The notes under the pieces: generated by a model
What the model was told of the DNA's origin: nothing
Databases searched by the model: none
The model's input: only the letters and a program-made list of their open reading frames with translations
Shown here: piece by piece, positions 31,823 through 40,893 of the stretch
How the letters are laid out: every line of letters begins with the position of its first letter
How positions within the stretch are numbered: the first letter of the stretch is position 1
From: Pseudomicrostroma phylloplanum
Lineage: Eukaryota; Basidiomycota; Exobasidiomycetes; Microstromatales
Reading direction: 5' to 3'
DNA length: 64,000 nucleotides
Assembly (NCBI GenBank): GCA_039545275.1
Contig: BCHS01000002.1
Coordinates: forward strand, 434,001-498,000
Made by a program: the position numbers and the translations under genes

Positions 31823-32648
31823 GAATGTAGCACGATCTTCACAAGTAGCTTCAGCAATTCCATAGAGTCGTCATTGTAATACGTCATTCACTGACAGAGC
31901 CTCTTCGATGTCGTCGTCGTCGCTTCCTGTTGGCTCCCGACGGCCTTCATTTGCGTAGCTCCAGACGACTTGCATCGGACTAACCTCGGAACATCGTCCC
32001 CCAATTCCCCGAGGGTAGTCTGACCCTTTTGCAGAGACCTCCGATGCAGCTCTTCCTTCCTTGGCACACCGTTGACGAGTCCCACGTTCCTGTTCATGTC
32101 CAGCGTAGCGCAATTACACTTGCAATCTACTCATGCAAACACCGGTCGGAATGAGTCGTGCCGCGTACTGAAGAGGAGAGCATCGCTTGCAGTTCAATCG
32201 TCGCTTGTGCATCGAATCTGAGCTCGTGATCGGTCGGCCCGTCATCGGTCGGTCGTAAGGAAGTCTGTCAAGGTAGAAGCCGTGCGGGGAAACGACTAGG
32301 CGGCAATCTGGGTCGGATGACGCAGATGTGCAGGCCTCCTGTCTATCGGCGGCTCCGTCGCGGGGTCCAATCCTCCGCGGCTGCTGCACGCCCGCGTGGC
32401 GTCTCTTTGGATTCTCCACACGCCGCTAGTGGATTCCGCCCTTGGCTCAACCCGGCGAGCAAACGCCGAGCATTGGGGAGGGACCCTGAAGCACTGCATA
32501 TGCTGCAGAACGGTGAGAGCCGCGGTGGCTTCTCAGACATGCGATGACGTGAGCTGAAGCCGGTGGAGGACTGAAGGTATATATGAAGAAAGGCAGCATC
32601 TCTTTCGCAGGTTGCCTCGCAGTCCACCACAACGTGAATTCCGTCAAG
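31823..32648. other. Intergenic gap before the secreted hydrolase gene
   Basis: An 826-bp region with the DDI1 3' UTR and the promoter of the next gene. Short open frames on both strands lack any sign of being real. A TATA-like element near its right end is listed separately. Confidence 0.6.
32576..32582 (+). promoter_or_regulatory. TATA-like element, secreted hydrolase promoter
   Basis: GGTATATATG lies about 70 bp upstream of the start codon at 32649. That position would place the transcription start close to the ATG with a short leader. Confidence 0.45.
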
Positions 32649-34055
32649 ATGAAGTTCTCACTCACGGCCTCTGCCCTCTTCGCAGCTGTCCTGGCCTCCA
32701 CGGCCAACGCTGCCGCCTTGGCACCACGACAGGATGCTAGCTCTACTTCGAGCTCCAGCTCCAGCGCCAGCGCTACCGACGCTGCTGCATCCAGCACATC
32801 ATCTGCGAGCTCTACTTCTTCGAGCGACTCCAGCTCCAGCAGCTCAAGCTCTTCGGATGTTATCATCTCCGCATCTGCCCAGGCCACGCCTAGCAGTGTA
32901 GCAGCACTCGTTCCGTACGGCGTTGCCAACCTTTCATCGACCGAGAACAACACCGCGGTTGGTTCTAATGGCCTCAGCAATGCCAACTGCACTGTCTTCC
33001 AGGTGGAGATCCCCGTCAATGCTGAAAACATTCGCTTCAACAGCGGCCTGCGCCAGGAGTACCGCAACCAGTCCTACGTTACCGGTCAGATCCTTCGCTT
33101 CGCCAACTTCCAACAGGACTACATGACGGAGAATGTCAACGGCACCTACCTCAACACCAACAGCTACTCGATCAATGCCACATACTGCACGCCTATCACT
33201 GGCAAGAAGGACAACTCGTCTTTGATCACTGCCGTGCACGGTATCGGCTTCAACTCGCAGTACTGGAACTTCGGCTACGCCCCCGAGTACTCACTGGTCA
33301 ACCAGGCTACCTCTGCCGGGTATGACATTCTCATCTACGACCGACTGGGTACTGGTGGTAGCAGCACCCCTACGAATGGTCTCGACGAGCCTCAGGCTGC
33401 TACTGAGGTCTCTATCTTGGCCGGTATCCTCGAGCGAGCCCGCAACGGAACTCTCGTCAACGGCACTTCCTTCGACAAGATTGTTGCCGTCGGACACTCT
33501 TACGGCTCAATTCAGGTCCAGGCTCTCACTGCAATGGCTCCTCAGCTCCTCGACGGTGCCGTCCTGACCGGGTACTCCACCTCCACTGACAGCATCGTTC
33601 AGTTCCTCCTTGGTGCCGCCTTTGAGCCTGCTGCCCGTGCTCTGCCCAACACCTTCGCAGCAAAGCCTCGTGTCTGGCTCGCCGCTGGCTCCAACGCCTC
33701 GATTGTGCAGAACTTCCTTTGGCCACCCAACTACGCTCAGGGAGCCTTCGACGTAGCCTACGCTGGTGGTGACACAGTCTCCCTCGGTGGCCTCTTCAGT
33801 CTGGCCTCCGTCACCGCAAACGCTACCGACTTCACTGGACCAGTCTTTGTGCTGACCGGTGAGCGTGACTTGCCCTTCTGTGGTAACGACTGCACGACTG
33901 GCAACAAGGTTGAGTCGGTGCAGACCCTTTACCCTCAGACTTCGAACTTCACCTCGAAGCTCGTCAACGAGACTGGACACGGTCTGACTGTCCACTACAC
34001 TGGTCCTCAGAGTCAGAGGGACATTGTCCAGTTCTTCATCGACAACAGTCTTTGA
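32649..34055 (+). CDS. Secreted alpha/beta-hydrolase
   Basis: Predicted extracellular serine hydrolase (esterase/lipase-like fold); the substrate is unknown. Single exon, 468 residues. Residues 1-21 (MKFSLTASALFAAVLASTANA) form a signal peptide, followed by a 50-residue nearly pure Ser/Thr/Ala linker. The hydrolase fold starts near 100: HGIGFNSQYWNF supplies the oxyanion-type loop, YDILIYDRLGTGGS is the strand-4 region, VGHSYGS carries the likely nucleophile (Ser284), LTGERDLPF may bring the acid and ETGHGL the catalytic His. Many NxS/T sequons suggest heavy N-glycosylation. The frame extends 22 codons upstream through another ATG, but the chosen start gives a standard signal peptide. Confidence 0.85.
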   Translation: MKFSLTASALFAAVLASTANAAALAPRQDASSTSSSSSSASATDAAASSTSSASSTSSSDSSSSSSSSSDVIISASAQATPSSVAALVPYGVANLSSTENNTAVGSNGLSNANCTVFQVEIPVNAENIRFNSGLRQEYRNQSYVTGQILRFANFQQDYMTENVNGTYLNTNSYSINATYCTPITGKKDNSSLITAVHGIGFNSQYWNFGYAPEYSLVNQATSAGYDILIYDRLGTGGSSTPTNGLDEPQAATEVSILAGILERARNGTLVNGTSFDKIVAVGHSYGSIQVQALTAMAPQLLDGAVLTGYSTSTDSIVQFLLGAAFEPAARALPNTFAAKPRVWLAAGSNASIVQNFLWPPNYAQGAFDVAYAGGDTVSLGGLFSLASVTANATDFTGPVFVLTGERDLPFCGNDCTTGNKVESVQTLYPQTSNFTSKLVNETGHGLTVHYTGPQSQRDIVQFFIDNSL

Positions 34056-34627
34056 GCGCATTACCGCGTGATGAAAGCTTTTCCTTTCTCGATAAGCTCC
34101 ACACTCTCATTTGCTCTAATGACACCACACTGTGTATATAATTCCTGCCTGCTCCAGCCAACATGTAGAGCACAGCAAATAGCATTCCATCATGCCCCCA
34201 TTTTCAGTGCTCGTTTGAGGTAGACTCTGTGGAACTGGCCTCTGCCTGGGTTTAATGACGTGGGTGTGCTGCTTGACGATCCTGCCAGTGTACGTGCTAT
34301 AGATCCGGCCTGCCGTTGAGTACTTGGAGGGCATGGTTGGTTGCTCGCTCGTGCCCATTCCTCGCTCGCTGCCCGGGTCGCGCGCATTGGTTTCACAGGC
34401 CCGGCGCCCCCCTCATGCTCGCGTGCGGGGAAGGGCGGCCCGACCGGACAAGGGGAGGCGCACGCTGCCCAAGTCGCTCGCCGGCTGGCTCCAACAGCCG
34501 GACGGACGCATAAGCGGCGGGGGGAGCACCACACACACTGCCTCACTCCTTCGCTCTTTCCTTTCGCTTCTACACATAATCATACCCTAGACCTACTTCA
34601 CCCAGTACACACTAGTAGGAAACAGCC
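34056..34627. other. FOX2 promoter region
   Basis: 572 bp between two plus-strand genes. The left part is AT-richer and probably holds the hydrolase 3' end. The right part is GC-rich with overlapping meaningless frames. I could not pick out a convincing regulatory site. Confidence 0.55.
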
Positions 34628-37546
34628 ATGTCAGACTTCCCAAACGAGGAGAATGGCAAGATCTCCCTCAAGGGGAGGGTCGCCATTGTTACCGGTGCCG
34701 GTAACGGACTCGGTCGAGCGTGAGTAACGGATATGATGGCATCGCAGCGAATCTCAGGCAGACCTCCAGTTCCAAAACTGATCACCTCCTTTGCTGCGCC
34801 GGTCTCACCTTACAGATACGCTCTCGACCTCGCCAAGCGAGGTGCCAAGGTCATCATCAATGACTTGGGTCCCTCCACTCAGGACAAGAACCGAAAGGCT
34901 GCCGAAGTCGTAGTGGAGGAGATTAAGAAGGCCGGTGGAGAGGCAGCCGCCAACCTCGACTCCAACCTCGAAGGAGGCAAGATCGTCCAGCAGGCCATTG
35001 ACACTTTCGGAAGGATCGACATCGTCGTAAACAATGCCGGTATCCTCCGAGACAAGTCTTTCGCCTCGATGAGCGACAAGGAGTGGGATGCTATCATGGC
35101 TGTCCACATCACCGGTTCATATGCCTGTGCTCACGCTGCGTGGCCTCACATGCGAAAGCAGAAGGTGAGATGAGATGCCCGAAAGTACAGTCTCGAGGGA
35201 GCTCACAAAGCTGACCAGCTCTTTCATACACCCTCCCCTTTCCTCCAGTACGGCCGTATCATCAATGTCTCCTCAGCAGCTGGTATCTACGGCAACTTCG
35301 GTCAGGCCAACTACTCGGCTGCCAAGATGGCCATGATCTCTTTCACCAAGACTCTTGCAATCGAAGGTGCAAAGTACAACATCCTCGCCAACTGCATTGC
35401 CCCCATCGCCGCATCTCAGATGCTGGCCTCTATCATGCCTCCCGAGATTCTCGAGAACCTGAAGCCAGAGATGGTAGCTCCCCTGGCCACCTTCCTGGTG
35501 TCCGGCTCCAACACCGAGTACTCTGGTCTCACCATCGAGTCCGGAGCAGGATTCATGGCAGCCATCCGCCGCGAGAGGACTCACGGTGTGGTGTTCCGCG
35601 CCGATGACACCTTCACTCCCTCGGCCGTCAAGGCCAAGTTCGAGGAGATCCTCGACTTTGATGAGAACCCGGAATACCCCGACAAGATTACCGACGCCAA
35701 CCACATGGAGTTCCTCGAGCGAGCAAAGGAGGCCAAGGCCAATGACCAGGGTGACTCCGAGGTACGCTTCGATGGCAAGACGATCCTCATCACCGGAGCC
35801 GGAGCTGGTCTGGGTCGAGCTTACGCTCTCATGTTCGGCAAGCTGGGAGGCAATGTCGTCGTGAACGACTTTGCTGAGAAGGCAGCCAACGCCGTTGTTG
35901 ATGAGATCAAGAAGGCAGGAGGCAAGGCTGCTCCTGCGATCGGTAGCGCAGAAGAGGGAGAGAAGCTCGTCAAGGCTGCCACCGACGCTTTCGGAGGTCT
36001 TCACGTTGTCATCAACAACGCTGGTATCCTGCGTGACAAGTCGTTCGCCAGCATGAGCGACGCCGAGTGGCATGCCGTCTTGAACGTCCACCTGCGAGGT
36101 ACCTACAGTGTCTGCAAGGCCGCTTGGCCCATCTTCCGCCAACAGAAGTACGGACGAATTGTCAACACCACCTCTGCCGTGGGCATTTACGGAAACTTCG
36201 GTCAGGCAAACTACTCGACCGCAAAGGGTGGTATCATCGGTCTCACTCAGACCCTTGCCATCGAGGGTCAGAAGTACAACATTCTGGCCAACACCATTGC
36301 ACCCAACGCTGGTACTGCCATGACCTCTACCATCTGGCCTCAAGAGATGGTCGACGCCTTCAAGCCAGACTACGTGGCGCCAGCTGTGGGTTTCCTTGCC
36401 AGTGAGGCCAACGAGGAGTACACCAAGAAGCTCTTGGAGGTCTCCGGTGGATGGGTCGCTGCCGTCAGGTGGCAGAGGTCTGGTGGCCACGCCTTCAAAT
36501 TTGGCAAGGCCCTCGAGGCTGACGTCATCAAAGAGAACTTCGAGAAGATCATCGACTACGACCCCGAGCGAGCTAGCTGGCCAGCAGACAATCAGGAGGC
36601 CATTTCCGACATCATGTCGAACATCACAGCCGGCGCTGAGGGTGACGACTCGGAGGACGAAGAGGGCGGCGACGAAGACTACTCTGACCCAGAGGACTCT
36701 GATCTCGTCAAGGACGCCAAGAAGCAAAAGTTCGAAGGAACCGAGTACGAATGGAGCGAAGACTCTACGATTTTGTACAACCTCGGTCTGGGAGCCACGG
36801 CCAAGGAGCTCGACTACGTCTACGAAGGCGCCGATGAGTTCCAGATCATCCCTTCGGCTGCCGTCGTCATTGCCTTTGGCGCTTCGAGCTCGCTGCCCAT
36901 GGACTGGCTGCCAAACTTCGACCCTACCAAGCTGCTGCACGGTGAGCAGTGCGTCGAGTTCCACACCAAGGAGCTGCCCGTCAGTGGAAAGGTGACCAAC
37001 ACTCCTGCTCTGGCCGAGGTGCTGGACAAGGGCAAGGCCGCTGCCGTCACCAGCGTGACCAAGTCTGTGGACCCCGAGGGCAAGAAGCTCTTCACCAACA
37101 GCTCCACTGTCTTCATCCGTGGCGCTGGAGGATTCGGAGGCAAGAAGACGGGCAAGGACCGCGGAGAGGCCACTGCTGCCAACAAGCCACCCTCTCGGGA
37201 CCCGGACCACGTCGCCGAGTTCAAGACTTCGCCAGACCAGGCTGCCATCTACCGATTGAGCGGAGACAAGAACCCTCTGCACATCGACCCAGACTTTGCT
37301 GGAGTGGGAGGCTTCGATGAGCCGATCCTGCACGGCCTGTGCTCCTTTGGTATCGCTACCAAGGCCATCTACGAGAAGTACGGCTTCCCCAAGACGATCA
37401 AGGTGAGGTTCATGTCGGTGGTGATCCCCGGACAGACCCTTGTGACAAAGATGTGGAAGGACGGAGCAAAGGTCGTCTTTGAGGCTTCGGTCAAGGAGAC
37501 TGGCAAGCAGGTGCTGGGTGCCGCGGCTTACACGCTGTGGGAGTAG
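34628..37546 (+). CDS. FOX2: Multifunctional beta-oxidation enzyme type 2 (hydratase-dehydrogenase)
   Basis: Carries out the second and third steps of fatty-acid beta-oxidation by the (3R)-hydroxyacyl-CoA route, normally in peroxisomes. Exons 34628-34719, 34816-35164 and 35249-37546 give 912 residues. Two SDR domains come in order: the first has TGAGNGLG (about 22-29) and YSAAK, the second TGAGAGLG and YSTAK. Then follows a 2-enoyl-CoA hydratase 2 (hot-dog) domain with YRLSGDKNPLHIDP and ILHGLCSFG. An acidic linker (about 611-643, rich in Asp/Glu) sits between SDR-B and the hydratase. Unusually the protein ends AAAYTLWE, with no SKL/AKL-type PTS1, and the N-terminus shows no PTS2. The termination codon is TAG and downstream codons do not encode a PTS1. 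Confidence 0.94.
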
Positions 37547-38251
37547 ACGCGCGAGGAGTAGACGAAAGACGTGTATGTGTGTGTGTGTGTGCGCTGCTGC
37601 GCTACGGTTCCGAATGATTTGCAATGGATGGCATTAGTTCCCGCTTTGCACCTGGCCGGTGTGAGTTGCTTGCTCGGATCTCCTGCCGACTCGGATTGGT
37701 AAAGGCCGGTTTGGTTGGCTGAGTATGAAACCTTGTGCTCTGCTCACCGCCCTGGCGCCCGAGTGAGGCCCTGAAGCTTTTCTAATCGAGGCCTCGTGGT
37801 GGGTGGGTGGGTGTGTGCCTTTCCCCTTTTGTGCCAAGGCGGCGGCGGAGAAGCGGAGGCTGATGCAATGCTGCGTCGGAGAAAGGGGCCGAGGAGCTGA
37901 TGCCTGCTGCTGCCAAGGCCCCGAAGACACAGATGCACCCACGCACACGGGCATCACCCACACACTCTCTACCCTTGGCCATCTCGTTTCCCCTCCTCAG
38001 GCCCAAGCATATCCCCCGGTCCATTACACCACCACTTTCCTCTTTGCACCCGCCTCCTACCTTTTCCCTGGCATCCACACGCGCCACTCCCTGCCCATCA
38101 CCTTCGGACATCGCGTTGCCAAAGACAGACATTCTTTTCTGCCCAGCCCCGATAATTCAATACCCACTCCTCTCCCTCGCCTCGCACCGCCCTCTCCACC
38201 ACCACCACCACCACCACCCTCAGTCACCCAGGCCCACCGCCTTTGCCCAGG
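37547..38251. other. Intergenic gap with GT and CCA runs
   Basis: 705 bp containing the FOX2 3' end and the promoter/leader of the PhoD-like gene. A GT run lies at 37575-37591 and a CCA run at about 38197-38220, just upstream of the next start. The right half is pyrimidine-rich, as in many fungal leaders. No gene is supported. Confidence 0.6.
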
Positions 38252-40195
38252 ATGTCTGAGCTCAACATTCGCATGGGCCCGGCCCTCAAGTACGACACAG
38301 TAGACCTTTCCACCTACACATGGCATGGCTTTGCCATGATCGTCACTGCCGACGACACCAGCGATTACTCCACCACCCCGACTATCCGGCTCACCTGGAA
38401 GCCCTATGTCAAGGGCTCCAACGATGAGCTTCACCAGACCAACGGAGATGCAAACGGTGTGCTGGGTGACGAGGGCGCCATCGTCAAGGAGACGGCCGCT
38501 CAGACGAGCAAGGCTGTCAAGCTCTGGACTTACCAGGGCGAGAATGGCTCCTTCACCTTCTGGAGGTTCAAGCTCGAGGTACCCCTCACCGATTCGGAGC
38601 AAAAGGTCTCGTACTCCCTCGAGGGAGTTGCTCACCCGGACTCTGCACCTCCGGCCGTAAAAGAAGGCAAGTCCAACAGCTTCTTTGTTCCTAGCAAGAC
38701 GCAGAACTTCCGCTGGATCGGCCATTCTTGCAATGGATTCTCAGCCAGTCTCGACCCCACGGAGTGGAATGGACCCGATCCGTTGTGGAACGACGCTCTG
38801 CGTCAGCACGAGGTGCAGCCTTACCACGCCGTCGTGGGAGGAGGCGACCAGATTTACAACGACAAGCTTGTCGGCGAGCCCGAGATGAAAGAGTGGAAGG
38901 AGTGCAAGGACCCCGTTGCACGAATGAAGATGCAGGTGACGCCCGAGATTGCCACTGCCGTTGATCGCTACCTCTTCAATCACTACTGCGAGTGGTACGG
39001 TAGTGGAGCTTGGAGCAAGGCGATTGCCGCCATCCCTATGATGTCCATGCTGGACGACCACGATCTCATCGACGGCTTCGGCTCATACCCCGATGACCTC
39101 ATGAATGCGCCCGTCTTCAACCACATTGGCCGACGAGGATTCTTCTACTACCACCTCTTCCAGCAGTTCCAGCACGAAGACGTCGATGGGCTGGAGCGCG
39201 AAAAGCACTCCAACAAGAGCATCATCTTTGGAGGCATGGGCCCTTACGTCAACTTCCCCAGTCAAAGCTACCTCGCCTACTTTGGACCTGACCAGTGGAT
39301 CCTGATGATCGACTGTCGAGCCGAGAGGAAGCTCACACAAATCTGTACCAGATTGTCGTACGACAGGATCTTTGACAGGGTGCGGAAGGACCTTCCTGCA
39401 GGTGTGAAGCATCTGGTCATCCTGCTGGGAGTTCCGCTCGCTTACCCACGCATGGTGTTCATGGAGAAGGCTCTCAGCTCTGCCTGGAATCCCCTTCTCA
39501 TGCTGGCAAAGGGCCTGGCTCCTGGTTTCGCCAATGAGTTCAATGGTGAAGTTGAGCTTCTGGATGATCTCAACGATCACTGGTGTGCAGCCAATCACAA
39601 GAAGGAGCGCAATGCCCTGGTCTGCGACGTTCAGAAGCTCGCACTCGAGAAGAGTGTCCGCATCTCGTGGATTTCCGGTGATGTCCACGCTGGTGGTGTT
39701 GGCATGTTCCACGGCTACCACGCCCATGACCCGGCCTACGACCCGAAGATGTCACTGGCCATTATCACCTCTGCCATTGTCAACTCTCCTCCCCCGCCCG
39801 CCATCATTTCCCTTTTGAACAAGCTTGGCAAGAAGAAGCATCGCTCCCTCTTCTACGCCGGTACAAAGGAGACGATGGTCCCCCTCTTCCCCGAAGATCT
39901 TCATGGACAGAAGCAGAAGGACAAGTACATTGTGGGTGCCAGGAATTGGTGCTCGGTTACAATGATCCCCGAGAATGGCGACCTGGAGTTTGAGCTGAGG
40001 GTAGAGAAGGACAAGGGCTCGGGAGAGGTCAAGTCCTACCCCGTTAGGACGCCTGCGCCCAAGTGGAATGTGCCAAAGGAGAAGCATCACATGCTCCTGA
40101 CCAAGGAGTTCTCAAAGGAGACGCTCAAGCTGTCTGGCGGAAGATTCTCGGGCAAGACGTCCCAGGACCCTGTCATGCAGGCCGCTGCTGCCTGA
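38252..40195 (+). CDS. PhoD-like phosphatase-domain protein
   Basis: Intracellular member of the PhoD-like metallophosphatase family found across fungi; substrate unknown. Single exon, 647 residues, starting at the ATG reading MSELNIRMG; the upstream codons are open only from a TTG. After an N-terminal beta domain (1-150) the metallophosphatase core shows WIGHSCNGF, VVGGGDQIYND (metal-binding GGGDQ), MLDDHDLIDGFGSYP, GPDQWILMIDCRAER, and ISGDVHAGGVGMF, the expected set of metal ligands. No signal peptide or membrane segment is seen, so a cytosolic or peripheral role is likely. The C-terminus is basic and Ala-rich (VMQAAAA). Confidence 0.87.
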   Translation: MSELNIRMGPALKYDTVDLSTYTWHGFAMIVTADDTSDYSTTPTIRLTWKPYVKGSNDELHQTNGDANGVLGDEGAIVKETAAQTSKAVKLWTYQGENGSFTFWRFKLEVPLTDSEQKVSYSLEGVAHPDSAPPAVKEGKSNSFFVPSKTQNFRWIGHSCNGFSASLDPTEWNGPDPLWNDALRQHEVQPYHAVVGGGDQIYNDKLVGEPEMKEWKECKDPVARMKMQVTPEIATAVDRYLFNHYCEWYGSGAWSKAIAAIPMMSMLDDHDLIDGFGSYPDDLMNAPVFNHIGRRGFFYYHLFQQFQHEDVDGLEREKHSNKSIIFGGMGPYVNFPSQSYLAYFGPDQWILMIDCRAERKLTQICTRLSYDRIFDRVRKDLPAGVKHLVILLGVPLAYPRMVFMEKALSSAWNPLLMLAKGLAPGFANEFNGEVELLDDLNDHWCAANHKKERNALVCDVQKLALEKSVRISWISGDVHAGGVGMFHGYHAHDPAYDPKMSLAIITSAIVNSPPPPAIISLLNKLGKKKHRSLFYAGTKETMVPLFPEDLHGQKQKDKYIVGARNWCSVTMIPENGDLEFELRVEKDKGSGEVKSYPVRTPAPKWNVPKEKHHMLLTKEFSKETLKLSGGRFSGKTSQDPVMQAAAA

Positions 40196-40893
40196 GCTAG
40201 CTGTCTAAGCTGCTCAAGCTCCATCGCTCCTTGCCTCCGTTGCGGGAGTAGACGGAGCGTATTGCTCGCTACCGCAAGCCACTGCTCCAGCTTTGGCCCG
40301 ATACCACTCTTCTAGCGAGGTGATTCTTAGATTCCCCGCCAGCCTGGCATTATTCTCCCACCGACGTCGTCGTAGCTGCTCTATGTTCCGCCGCATCGCG
40401 TCCCTGTCGTCGTCGTCGTGAACACCCGTATCATCCCCCAAGCACATCCACTGTGTGTCTCAACTTGCCACACAGTCTGCTCAATACCATTCTTTCCTTG
40501 ACTCGTCCCATATCTGCCTTGAATGGAAATCCCAGGTTTGGCAGAGTGAGCTAAGGTCCGCTGTCCTGTGGTAGTGTGTGGTCGGTGGTCCGAGCGTGAA
40601 GTGCGTCAATTTGAAAGTCCGCGAATCGGAGCGTTTGGCCCCCGCCAAGGCCAAAGATGCATTGCGTTGGGTTGGGTGGCCTCCGGGACCTTTACGTTTC
40701 CGCCCTGCTGCGTTCGCTGGTTGAGCACCACTACTACCACGACCACTTGACTGCCATTCTGAACCATCAGATCCCTCACCACTACGACAGCAGCAACCCT
40801 CACGGCTGAAAGCAGGTCCAAGGACAAGGCGAGGAAGCGTTCCCGTGTCCAGGTGGTTGGTACTCAAGGACTGAGGACTGAGCAGCCGCTGCC
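40196..40893. other. Intergenic gap, weak minus-strand frames only
   Basis: 698 bp between two plus-strand genes. Two minus-strand frames (40214-40447 and 40481-41005) are open, and one has an Arg-rich helix-like stretch ending SLEEWYRAKAG. The second runs into the next gene. I could not connect them with splice sites or a family, so no gene is called. Confidence 0.45.

Noticed and set aside
37544..37575. Stop-codon readthrough giving Fox2 a hidden PTS1
   Set aside because: The stop is TAG followed by ACG, not the known leaky context, and the next in-frame stop comes five codons later without SKL-like residues.
35273..37624. 783-codon open frame on the minus strand
   Set aside because: It is the exact antisense of the FOX2 main exon. 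Strong codon bias in that gene leaves the opposite strand free of stops; the translation has no domain and is Val/Leu/Gly-rich.
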